Source of the DNA: Iodidimonas nitroreducens
Lineage (GTDB): Bacteria; Pseudomonadota; Alphaproteobacteria; Sphingomonadales; Rhodothalassiaceae
Assembly (NCBI RefSeq): GCF_008579165.1
Contig: NZ_BKCN01000006.1
Reading direction: 5' to 3' (one strand)
Length of the DNA: 64,000 nucleotides
Part shown: piece after piece, positions 56,746 to 64,000 of the stretch
How the letters are laid out: every line of letters begins with the position of its first letter
How positions within the stretch are numbered: position 1 is the stretch's first letter
Made by a program: the position numbers and the translations under genes
The notes under the pieces: generated by a model
Seen by the model: only the letters and a program-made list of their open reading frames with translations
Databases searched by the model: none
Told to the model about the DNA's origin: nothing

Positions 56746-59700
56746 CTAAAACAGAAAACGCGCGCTAAGCTGCACCGTTCGCGCCGGAGCCGCAGAGCGT
56801 TGCACGAAATCCTGACCGGCAGTTTGGATCTGGTTCGATTGGGTGAAATTCACCGGAAAGCCGCTGTCATTATTGGCGTTGAACAGATTGAATATATCCA
56901 TCCGCAGTTCCATTCTGTTGCTAAAGAGCGGGATTTCATAGGCTGCCCCCAGATCAACGGTGCTGGCAAAGGACAGCCGCCCGGAATTGCGATCAAAGCC
57001 CGGCGCCCGATCAGGATTGCCGGTGAACTGATCGGCGAATGACAGGCCATCGCCATTGAGATCGGTGGTGCCGAAAACCCGCGCATCGGGAACGAAATTG
57101 ATCGGCTGCCCCGATTGGAAAAGCCCGGCGATGCTCAGGGTCAGCCCGTCCAGCGGATAAACCGAAAAGAGGGTGGAGAGGGCATGGGTGCGATCATTGA
57201 GCGAAGGCCCGAAATCAGCCGCGAAATCATTGGAATCATTGGCGCGGAAATTCACATCATCCGTATTGTTGGTCAGCCGTGACAGGGTATAGGCGATGAG
57301 GAAGGAATAGGGATCGGCATCGCGGGGTTTTTCCATGCTGATGGTTAGCGCCCGATAGCGCGAGCGGCCATCGGTTTCCGACATGATGATCGAACGTGCC
57401 CCGCCCGCCGGGATGGAACCATCCGCCAAAAGCGCGGGGCGGGTGGCATTGGCGGCATCCGATGAGCGCACCAGCCCCAGATCCTGACGTTGTTCGGGGG
57501 TCAAGGCGGCCACGGCTTCGGCACCCAAAGCATCGAAAGCCGCCTGATTGAAGGTGAAGGGGGCAGGGGCATTCACATCGCGCAAACGGACCAGATTATG
57601 CCCTTCCGACCACATGCCATCGATGGATAACAGATAATTCCCCGGCATTTCCCATTGCCAGCCCAAGCTCGCCTGAAAGGCATAGGGATTATCCAGCCCA
57701 TCGGGATTGAGAATCCGCAATTCGCTGGAGCTTAGCGCATTCTGGCGATCCCGAACCGATGCGGGATCGGGGCAATCGCCAAAACCATTACACAGATCAG
57801 CGGCATCGATAGCCCGCGTTCCGGCATTTGTCATCTGATCGATATCGGCATCGGCGGGCAACAGCCCCTGATCGATCAGGCTTTGCAATTGCCCGCGAAA
57901 GCCCGGCGTATCGGTGGAAAACTGCAAGGCATCCGAGACAACGGTATAGGGCACTTTTTCATAGAAAAGACCGACCCCCGCGCGCAGAGCCATATCTTTT
58001 CTGAAGGACCAGTTGGCCCCGATGCGAGGGGCGATATTATCGAAATCTCCCGATCCCGATGCCCCTTTCGACAGGCTGTCATATTCCCAGCGCAGGCCAA
58101 GGGTGACAGACAGATCCGGTGTCACCATGATCTGATCTTCGGCAAACAGGCTGTAGGTTTCCTGGCTGGTGCCAAAAGCCTTTGGTGCCGTTTCAAAAAC
58201 CGCTTGAATGACATCGAGATTGGCCGGCAGATCATTGATGGAGAAATCGCTCCCCAGATTGCTGTTGCGCAAGGCACCAAGCTGCGTCTCATCAAGCATC
58301 AGCAGAAAATTGCCATTGGGATTGCCACCGCCGCGCAGGCTGAAATCCGAAATGATCACATCACTGCCAAAGCTGAAGCGATGGCGGCCGCTTTCAAAGG
58401 AAAGCTTTTGCTGGAATTGCACGGTATTTTCCCGCTCGTCAAAAACGGAACCGGGATGGCCGATGGTCGCGATGGCCCGGCCCGAAGGATCGAGCAGGGT
58501 GGCTTGGGCATTCTCATTATCGGCTAAGGGCTTGGTAAAATTCCAATCAAAGCGGCTATATTGTACCGATCCGCTATAGGTGAAGCGATCCCCGCGATAG
58601 GTGGTGGTTAAGGCGGCATTGGTGGATCGGCGGGTTTGTTCGCTGCCCGCAGAGGGAAAGATGGTGCCACCCGAAATGCCGCCGCCGGGGCGTTCCAATG
58701 TTACCCGCCCATGATTGAGGCGCAGGGTGCTTGTCAGCCGGTCCGTCCAGCGATGATCGATGCGCGCCGTGGTCAGCAGAAAATCATTCTGTCCGCTGAT
58801 CTGTTCGGCCACCCCTAATTCCGGCACATTCAGCAGATTATTAGTGTCGTCGCGGGTATATTCCATATTGATGAAATAAAAGGTCCGATCCTCGATGATC
58901 GGGCCGCCCACGGCAAATCCGGCCTGATAGCGCTGGAAATCATTACTCACCAGATTGCCGCTCAGATCCCGGGGATTAAAGCCATTATTCGACGATAAGG
59001 CCCCCCCGGGGCGGGAGACGAAAAACAGCTCGCCTTCCACCTCATTGCCGCCCGATTTGGTGGTGACATTGACAATCCCATTGGCCGTGCGGCCAAATTC
59101 GGCGGAATAATTGCTGGCCAGAACCGTCACATCCTCGATCGCTCCGATGGGCACGGGAAAGCGCATGCCGCCCAGGAAATTCTCATTATTATCAAGGCCA
59201 TCAATCATGTAATTGGTGAACAGGCTATTGGCGCCATTGATCGCAATCGATGGGGCTTCATTGAAAAAGCCGGTGGCCTGGGTCACATTCGGCAGGCGAA
59301 ACAGCACCCGTTCAAGGCTGCGGCCTTCCACCGGCAGTCGTTCGATCTCATCGGCGCTGAAGCTGGCGGAAATTTCCGCATTGCTGCGATTGAGCCGCCC
59401 ATAGCTGCGGCTGGCGGTAACGCTGATTTCTTCCAGTTCGCTTGCCGACATCAGCATCAGCGATAGGCTGCTGTCAAATCCCGACCGAAGGCTGATGGCT
59501 TCCGTCCGGGCGGCGCGGTAAGCTTTCGTGGGTTCTGTGCGGGCAATCCATTCGCCGCTGGTGGACAGGCCATTGAATCGCACCAATCCGCGTCGGTCGG
59601 TGGTGCCGGTGATCACCTGCCCGGTTTCCAGATTTTCCAGAATGACCGGAATATTTGAAAGGGGCTTGTTATCCGCCGCAGTGCGCAGGCTGATATCCAT

Positions 59701-59778
59701 GGCAACTTGCGCATGGGCAAGGGGAATGGCGGAAACACCGGCCATGAAAAGACCGACCAGAAAGGGTTTTAACATCAT
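56746..59778 (-). CDS. TonB-dependent receptor, Oar-like with carboxypeptidase-regulatory-like N-domain
   Basis: A 1,010-aa outer-membrane receptor, uninterrupted. Signal peptide MMLKPFLVGLFMAGVSAIPLAHAQ (59778 start), then a beta-sandwich CarboxypepD_reg-like domain (PLSNIPVILENLETGQVITG, TDRRGLVRFNGLS), a plug (RLPVEGRSLERVLFRLPNV, NGANSLFTNYMIDGLDNNE, TKSGGNEVEGELF) and a large barrel ending VQLSARFLF with a C-terminal Phe. It resembles Oar/TonB receptors for large or peptide-like substrates. The ligand is unknown. No TonB or exporter gene lies nearby. Confidence 0.9.
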   Translation of the reverse strand: MMLKPFLVGLFMAGVSAIPLAHAQVAMDISLRTAADNKPLSNIPVILENLETGQVITGTTDRRGLVRFNGLSTSGEWIARTEPTKAYRAARTEAISLRSGFDSSLSLMLMSASELEEISVTASRSYGRLNRSNAEISASFSADEIERLPVEGRSLERVLFRLPNVTQATGFFNEAPSIAINGANSLFTNYMIDGLDNNENFLGGMRFPVPIGAIEDVTVLASNYSAEFGRTANGIVNVTTKSGGNEVEGELFFVSRPGGALSSNNGFNPRDLSGNLVSNDFQRYQAGFAVGGPIIEDRTFYFINMEYTRDDTNNLLNVPELGVAEQISGQNDFLLTTARIDHRWTDRLTSTLRLNHGRVTLERPGGGISGGTIFPSAGSEQTRRSTNAALTTTYRGDRFTYSGSVQYSRFDWNFTKPLADNENAQATLLDPSGRAIATIGHPGSVFDERENTVQFQQKLSFESGRHRFSFGSDVIISDFSLRGGGNPNGNFLLMLDETQLGALRNSNLGSDFSINDLPANLDVIQAVFETAPKAFGTSQETYSLFAEDQIMVTPDLSVTLGLRWEYDSLSKGASGSGDFDNIAPRIGANWSFRKDMALRAGVGLFYEKVPYTVVSDALQFSTDTPGFRGQLQSLIDQGLLPADADIDQMTNAGTRAIDAADLCNGFGDCPDPASVRDRQNALSSSELRILNPDGLDNPYAFQASLGWQWEMPGNYLLSIDGMWSEGHNLVRLRDVNAPAPFTFNQAAFDALGAEAVAALTPEQRQDLGLVRSSDAANATRPALLADGSIPAGGARSIIMSETDGRSRYRALTISMEKPRDADPYSFLIAYTLSRLTNNTDDVNFRANDSNDFAADFGPSLNDRTHALSTLFSVYPLDGLTLSIAGLFQSGQPINFVPDARVFGTTDLNGDGLSFADQFTGNPDRAPGFDRNSGRLSFASTVDLGAAYEIPLFSNRMELRMDIFNLFNANNDSGFPVNFTQSNQIQTAGQDFVQRSAAPARTVQLSARFLF

Positions 59779-59880
59779 GTGTCCATTTGTGCTTTTTGAA
59801 ACTGGCCATGGGGTAAAGGCTGGCAGCCCTGCGGGCAAGTCACAAATAAAGCCATGGCCCGATCGCCCGTTCGATTGCCA

Positions 59881-60864
59881 TCAGCGGTTGATCAATTCAT
59901 CCGAAATCTGGCAGGCGGCGGGGCCGAGCAAGACCACAAAAAGCGTGGGCAGGATGAACAGGATCAGCGGCACGGTCATGGTGGCGGGCAGCCGGGCGGC
60001 TTTTTCTTCGGCTTTCATCATCCGCTCATTACGAAATTCTGCCGATAAAACCCGCAAAGACATGGCCAAAGGCGTGCCATAGCGTTCTGTTTGCACGAGG
60101 GTGGTGACAACCCCGCGCACTGATGGCAGGGGCACCCGCTCAGCCAAATTCATCAGGGCTTGGCGGCGATCGGGCAAAAAGCCCAGTTCCACCGTGGTGA
60201 GCCCGAATTCATCGCCCAGTTCCGGGGCACTTTTGCCCATTTCCCCGGTCACCCGCTGAAAGGCGCTATCAAGGGTCAGCCCCGCTTCGGCGCAGATCAC
60301 CATCAGATCCAAAGCATCGGGCAGGGCTTTGCGGATGGCGGCCATGCGCTTTTGGATCTGATTTTTCACCACCAGATCCGGCCCCATGAAAGCGATCAGA
60401 ATGGCCCCGGGGGGGAGCAGAACCTTGAGCATCGGGCTATCGGCAAAGGCATCATAGCCATAAACCAGTAAAAGGCTGGAGATGGCGATCAGTGCGGGCA
60501 GAACCATCTTGAAAAACAGATAGATGATCACCGCATCTTTTTGCCGCCAACCGGCCTGCATCATTTTTTTCGATACTTTCTGGGTGGTTTCGCTTTGCGC
60601 GAGCTTCAGCTTTTTCACCACCGAACGCATCACATTCAGGCCCTGTGCCTTGCGGATCGGGCTGGTGCGGCGCTTGGGCTCGGTGATGAGGCCAGCGCGC
60701 AGGGCTTGACGGCGTTCCTGAAGCTGCTTGATGCGGCCCTTCATGGGATCGCGGGCAACGATGCCCGATTGCCAAACCGCCAACACGGCGATGAACGCCG
60801 TTATCCCTGCAAGGATGGTGACGAGATCAAGAGCGCTAAGGCCAAAGGGGATGAGCTCATTCAT
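59881..60864 (-). CDS. tadC: Tad pilus inner-membrane platform protein TadC
   Basis: A 327-aa type II secretion F-domain protein. N-terminal helix (LVTILAGITAFIAVLAVW), then two helices around FFKMVLPALIAISSLLLVYG and ILIAFMGPDLVV, the conserved cytosolic segment RKALPDALDLMVICAEAGLTLDSAFQRV, GVVTTLVQTERYGTPLA, and a last helix (TMTVPLILFILPTLFVVLLGP). The start (60864) overlaps the tadB stop (ATGA). Partner of TadB as the assembly platform. Confidence 0.92.
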   Translation of the reverse strand: MNELIPFGLSALDLVTILAGITAFIAVLAVWQSGIVARDPMKGRIKQLQERRQALRAGLITEPKRRTSPIRKAQGLNVMRSVVKKLKLAQSETTQKVSKKMMQAGWRQKDAVIIYLFFKMVLPALIAISSLLLVYGYDAFADSPMLKVLLPPGAILIAFMGPDLVVKNQIQKRMAAIRKALPDALDLMVICAEAGLTLDSAFQRVTGEMGKSAPELGDEFGLTTVELGFLPDRRQALMNLAERVPLPSVRGVVTTLVQTERYGTPLAMSLRVLSAEFRNERMMKAEEKAARLPATMTVPLILFILPTLFVVLLGPAACQISDELINR

Positions 60865-61849
60865 ATTTCAAAACTGATCATTTTCGAGATGATGAAACCG
60901 CCGATCCCCATCCAGATCAGGGCGCCGAACAAAACGATCATGGCGCGGGTATCGGTGAAGAAGATGCTGGCATAGTCCGCATTCATGGCATAGATGATGG
61001 CAAACATGATGAAGGGCAGGCAGCCGATGATCATGGCGCTGGCCCGGCCCTCGGACGACAAAGCCGGATTTTCAGCTTCATCTGATGGCGGGTGCGCAGG
61101 ATATTCGATAGATTGCTGAGCGTTTCCGCCAGATTGCCGCCGGTTTCCCGCTGAATGGCAAGGCTGATGACGAAAAATTTGAAATCGGGAAAATCAAGCC
61201 GGCCCGCCGCCGCCCATAAGGCCTTTTCCAATGTTTCGCCAAGGCTCACCTGATAGGCGATCTGGCGAAATTCCACCCCCACGGGATCATTGATTTCCGA
61301 GCCGACGATATTGATCGTTTCATTGATCGGCAAACCCGATTTCAAGCCGCGCACGATCAGTTCGATGGCTTCGGGGAATAAGGTGAGAAACATCTTCTGG
61401 CGCTTGGCGATCATCTTCGAGATAACCAGATGCGGCAGGCCAATGCCGATGATCACGCCCAAAAGCAGGGATAGCCCGAATGGCAGGGACAAGATGATCA
61501 TGAAGACCAGCATCGCACCGATCAGAACCGCCCCACAGATCATCGCATAGCGGCCAAGGGGAATATCCCGCCCGGTTTGTTTCAGGCGTTTTCTAAAGGT
61601 TTGGGGCTTGGGAACCAGCTTGCCGATCAGGGCTTCAAGGGGCGAGCTGTTATCTTGTGAGGCCAAGATCGACCGCGCCCGGATGGCGCTTCCGCTCGTG
61701 CCGAAACGATCCTGAAAGCGATGGAGCCGGGCCCGGATCAGCTTGTTCGATGGCCCCGACCAGATGATCGCCCCGGCCAGCGCGGCAAAGATCAAAAAGC
61801 TGGCCATAAAGATCAGACCCATCAGCAGGCCATTATCTGCGCCGGTCAT
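60861..61849 (-). CDS. tadB: Tad pilus inner-membrane platform protein TadB (frameshifted)
   Basis: F-domain membrane protein: N-terminal helix (MGLIFMASFLIFAALAGAII), GLSLLLGVIIGIGLPHLVI, the cytosolic signature FPEAIELIVRGLKSGLPINE and IQRETGGNLAETLSNLS. One G is missing near 61065; restoring it gives KIRALSSEGRASAMIIGCLPF and the final helices to SFEI. Restored length 329 aa. It sits between tadA and tadC as usual. Confidence 0.92.
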
Positions 61850-61889
61850 GCCTTGCCCCTTTCCTGTGCTGTCATGCTCATCATGGGCA

Positions 61890-63584
61890 TCAGCTCATCG
61901 CCTGCATCAAAGCCCGGCCAAGGCCGAAATATTCCGCCCGAGCCATGAAATGGGGGCGAACACCCGATGACACCCAATCGCCCTGCAGCTTGCCCTGCTC
62001 ATCCTGGCCCTTCCATTCAAAGCGATAGAGATCTTGCGTTGTGATCACATCGCCTTCCATCCCCACCACCTCGGTCACATAAACCGTGCGGCGGCCACCA
62101 TCGCGCATCCGGCTGACCTGAATGATCAGATCAAGGGCGGCGGCGATCTGTTCGCGAATGGCTTTGGTGGGTAGATTGAGCCCGGCCATATTGACCATGT
62201 TTTCAAGGCGGGTGAGGGCTTCGCGCGGGCGATTGGCGTGGATCGTGCCCATCGAGCCATCATGGCCGGTGTTCATCGCCTGTAGCATGTCGATGGCCTC
62301 GCCCCCCCGGATTTCGCCCAAGATAATGCGATCAGGGCGCATCCGCAGGGCATTTTTCACCAGATCGCGCATATTGATTTCGCCTTTGCCTTCCAGATTG
62401 GCCGGACGGGTTTCAAGGCGCACCACATGGGGCTGCTGCATCTGCAATTCGGCGGCATCTTCGATGGTCACCACCCGTTCGCCGCGATCGATCAATTGTG
62501 ATACGGCGTTCAGCATGGTGGTTTTCCCCGATCCGGTGCCGCCTGAAATCAGGATATTGAGGCGGCAGGCCCCGGCGATTTTCAAAACCTGCGCCACTTT
62601 GGGCGAAAGGCTGCCAAAATTGAGCATGGCATCGAGGGTGATTTTCTGTTTGGCGAATTTCCGGATCGAGATCGAGGCCCCATCAATGGCCAGCGGCGGA
62701 ATGATCACATTCACCCGGCTGCCATCCATCAGGCGGGCATCGCAGATGGGCGAGGTTTCATCCACCCGGCGGCCCACGGCGGTGACGATTCTCTGGGCGA
62801 TATTGAGCAGATGGCGATTATCGCGGAAGGTGACATCGGTCAGTTCCAGCTTGCCCTTGCGCTCGATATAAACCTGCTGGGGGCCGTTCACCATGATATC
62901 GCTCACCTCATCATCGGCAAGCAGGGGTTCCAGCGGCCCCAATCCCAGCATGTCATTCAGCAGCAGGGTCACCAGATCACGCTGTTCCCGCAGGTTCAGA
63001 TTGATCTTTTCCTGAACCAGCAATTCCCCCACCACATCGCCCACCTGATCGGCCAGTTCGGCGCGCGGCAATTCGCTGGCAGCCTGGGGATCGATATGCT
63101 CCATCAACAGAGGCTGAACCATTTCTTTGGCATGAAGAACGGTATCGGTTTTGGCGGATTTCGGGGCCTTGCCATCCAGCGGATCATCGGTATTGCCAGC
63201 CGACAGGATCAGTTCATTGAGCAAAAAGGTACCCAGATCGCGCACATCGGCATCATCGATTGCATGTCCCAGTTCCTGGGCGATTTCGCGCACATAAGTT
63301 TCGACATTCTGGGCCAGATCCACCCGCGACGACATGCGCACCTCTTCGGGGGTGAAATGGCTTTTGATGCGCACCAAAAGCACATCGCTCAAATCATCCA
63401 ATGAGGGGCTTTCGCCCCCGCCTGCCCCTGATGATGGAGCGGAGGCCGGATCGGCGGGCCTGTTGATGGCGGCTAAGGCGGCGCTATCGGCATCGGCGGG
63501 TTCACCATTGGCCCGGCCAAAGCCTGATGACAGGCTTTTGCGGGCGGATAGATGCCGGCGTGCGAAGGGGGTGCTTTGTTTCAT
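61890..63584 (-). CDS. cpaF: Tad pilus assembly ATPase TadA/CpaF
   Basis: A 564-aa secretion ATPase powering Flp pilus extension and retraction. N-terminal low-complexity region (to about residue 60), an all-alpha domain, then the ATPase core: Walker A ILISGGTGSGKTTMLN, ASP-box-like VTIEDAAELQMQQPHVVRLE, Walker B RPDRIILGEIRGGEA and the His box GHDGSMGTIHANRPREAL. Start 63584 overlaps the cpaE stop (ATGA). Confidence 0.94.
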   Translation of the reverse strand: MKQSTPFARRHLSARKSLSSGFGRANGEPADADSAALAAINRPADPASAPSSGAGGGESPSLDDLSDVLLVRIKSHFTPEEVRMSSRVDLAQNVETYVREIAQELGHAIDDADVRDLGTFLLNELILSAGNTDDPLDGKAPKSAKTDTVLHAKEMVQPLLMEHIDPQAASELPRAELADQVGDVVGELLVQEKINLNLREQRDLVTLLLNDMLGLGPLEPLLADDEVSDIMVNGPQQVYIERKGKLELTDVTFRDNRHLLNIAQRIVTAVGRRVDETSPICDARLMDGSRVNVIIPPLAIDGASISIRKFAKQKITLDAMLNFGSLSPKVAQVLKIAGACRLNILISGGTGSGKTTMLNAVSQLIDRGERVVTIEDAAELQMQQPHVVRLETRPANLEGKGEINMRDLVKNALRMRPDRIILGEIRGGEAIDMLQAMNTGHDGSMGTIHANRPREALTRLENMVNMAGLNLPTKAIREQIAAALDLIIQVSRMRDGGRRTVYVTEVVGMEGDVITTQDLYRFEWKGQDEQGKLQGDWVSSGVRPHFMARAEYFGLGRALMQAMS

Positions 63585-64000
63585 GGGGCTTTACGGATCA
63601 ATTTCGACCAGAAGGATTTGCTTTCCGCCTGCGCTTCATCCCCGGCCAAGGTTTGCGCCAGATTGCGCATCATCTGCACCGGCTTTGAAGAGGGCAGGGC
63701 CTGGGGCAGGGGCTTTCCCTGTTTTGATGCGGCCAGCATGCTTTTGGGATCGGCGGGGATGAGCAGATCGATCCCATGTTCCACGGAAGCCTCGAAATCC
63801 TTTTGCGAGACTTCCTGTTGCGCCAAAGGCGGCACTTTATTGGCCACCAGATGGACCCGGGCCTGGGGCGCATGATTTTTCAAAAGCCCCATCATGCGGA
63901 TCGTATCGCGGGTGGCGGCCAAACTGAGTTCGCTCACCAGAACAACATCTGAGATCGTGCTCAAAAGGCCGGGATAGCTGCTGGCCATGGTGCGCGGCAG
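63581..64000 (-). CDS. cpaE: Tad pilus assembly protein CpaE/TadZ (partial)
   Basis: C-terminal part of a MinD/ParA-like pilus localisation ATPase; the gene continues beyond the window end. Visible: LLSTISDVVLVSELSLAATRDTIRM, ARVHLVANKVPPLAQQEVS and FEASVEHGIDLLIPADPKS, typical of the last third of CpaE. The nucleotide-binding start is outside the window. Upstream Tad genes (cpaA-D, flp) are expected beyond 64000. Confidence 0.85.
   Translation of the reverse strand: MPRTMASSYPGLLSTISDVVLVSELSLAATRDTIRMMGLLKNHAPQARVHLVANKVPPLAQQEVSQKDFEASVEHGIDLLIPADPKSMLAASKQGKPLPQALPSSKPVQMMRNLAQTLAGDEAQAESKSFWSKLIRKAP

Noticed and set aside
1..64000. CRISPR array, prophage or known multi-gene defence system
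   Set aside because: No regularly spaced repeats, Cas genes, phage structural genes or integrase were seen. The only defence-like candidates are the lone DUF4238 gene and the toxin-antitoxin pair.

Overview
The window reads as chromosomal DNA of an alphaproteobacterium. Supporting markers are glycine dehydrogenase split into two subunit genes behind a tandem glycine riboswitch, a TamA/TamB pair, an intracellular polyhydroxyalkanoate depolymerase, a Tad/Cpa pilus cluster, a Gcw_chp/TorF porin, a COG2307/COG2308/COG4307 cluster and an Oar-like TonB receptor. A sphingomonad, Kordiimonas or Iodidimonas relative would fit, but the genus cannot be fixed from sequence alone.

Layout. 1-2456: end of an NSS-family transporter and a DUF3179 protein. 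2440-4942: a single-gene island (DUF4238 protein) bounded by a 21-bp direct repeat that covers the convergent stop codons of its neighbours. 4939-7791: alkyltransferase-like protein, mtnP, apt and an EAL phosphodiesterase. 7939-12840: glycine cleavage operon gcvT-gcvH-gcvPA-gcvPB behind the riboswitch. 12937-18391: lipoprotein, ispH, rnhA, two hot-dog proteins, a second NSS transporter and upp. 18572-25718: DUF6356 protein, zinc-ribbon metallopeptidase, alpha-E and ATP-grasp proteins, cation/proton antiporter, tRNA-Val and a hydrolase. 25825-28923: hemH, a 2OG oxygenase, a small ORF, a toxin-antitoxin pair and a perfect palindrome. 29077-40542: hydrolase, aspartoacylase-like protein, rimK and the overlapping mnmC-tamA-tamB unit. 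40786-46064: PAS protein, sensor kinase, phaZ, M23 peptidase and porin. 46115-48554: cysQ-like gene, pmbA and a candidate structured RNA. 48774-53169: POT peptide transporter with two exported amidohydrolases. 53256-54240: small operon broken by a MITE-like element. 54294-56487: oxyR divergent from ahpC-ahpD. 56746-59778: TonB-dependent receptor. 59881-64000: tadC, tadB, tadA/cpaF and part of cpaE/tadZ.

About two dozen conserved genes are split by single-base losses, almost all readable as one base missing from a short G or C run. Housekeeping genes (gcvH, rnhA, ahpC, mnmC, tamA, tamB) are hit like any others, so I read these as consensus errors rather than decay and annotate the genes whole. 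Two structural events do not look like errors: the repeat-bounded DUF4238 island, and a 266-bp inverted-repeat element whose removal restores a DUF2335 reading frame exactly.
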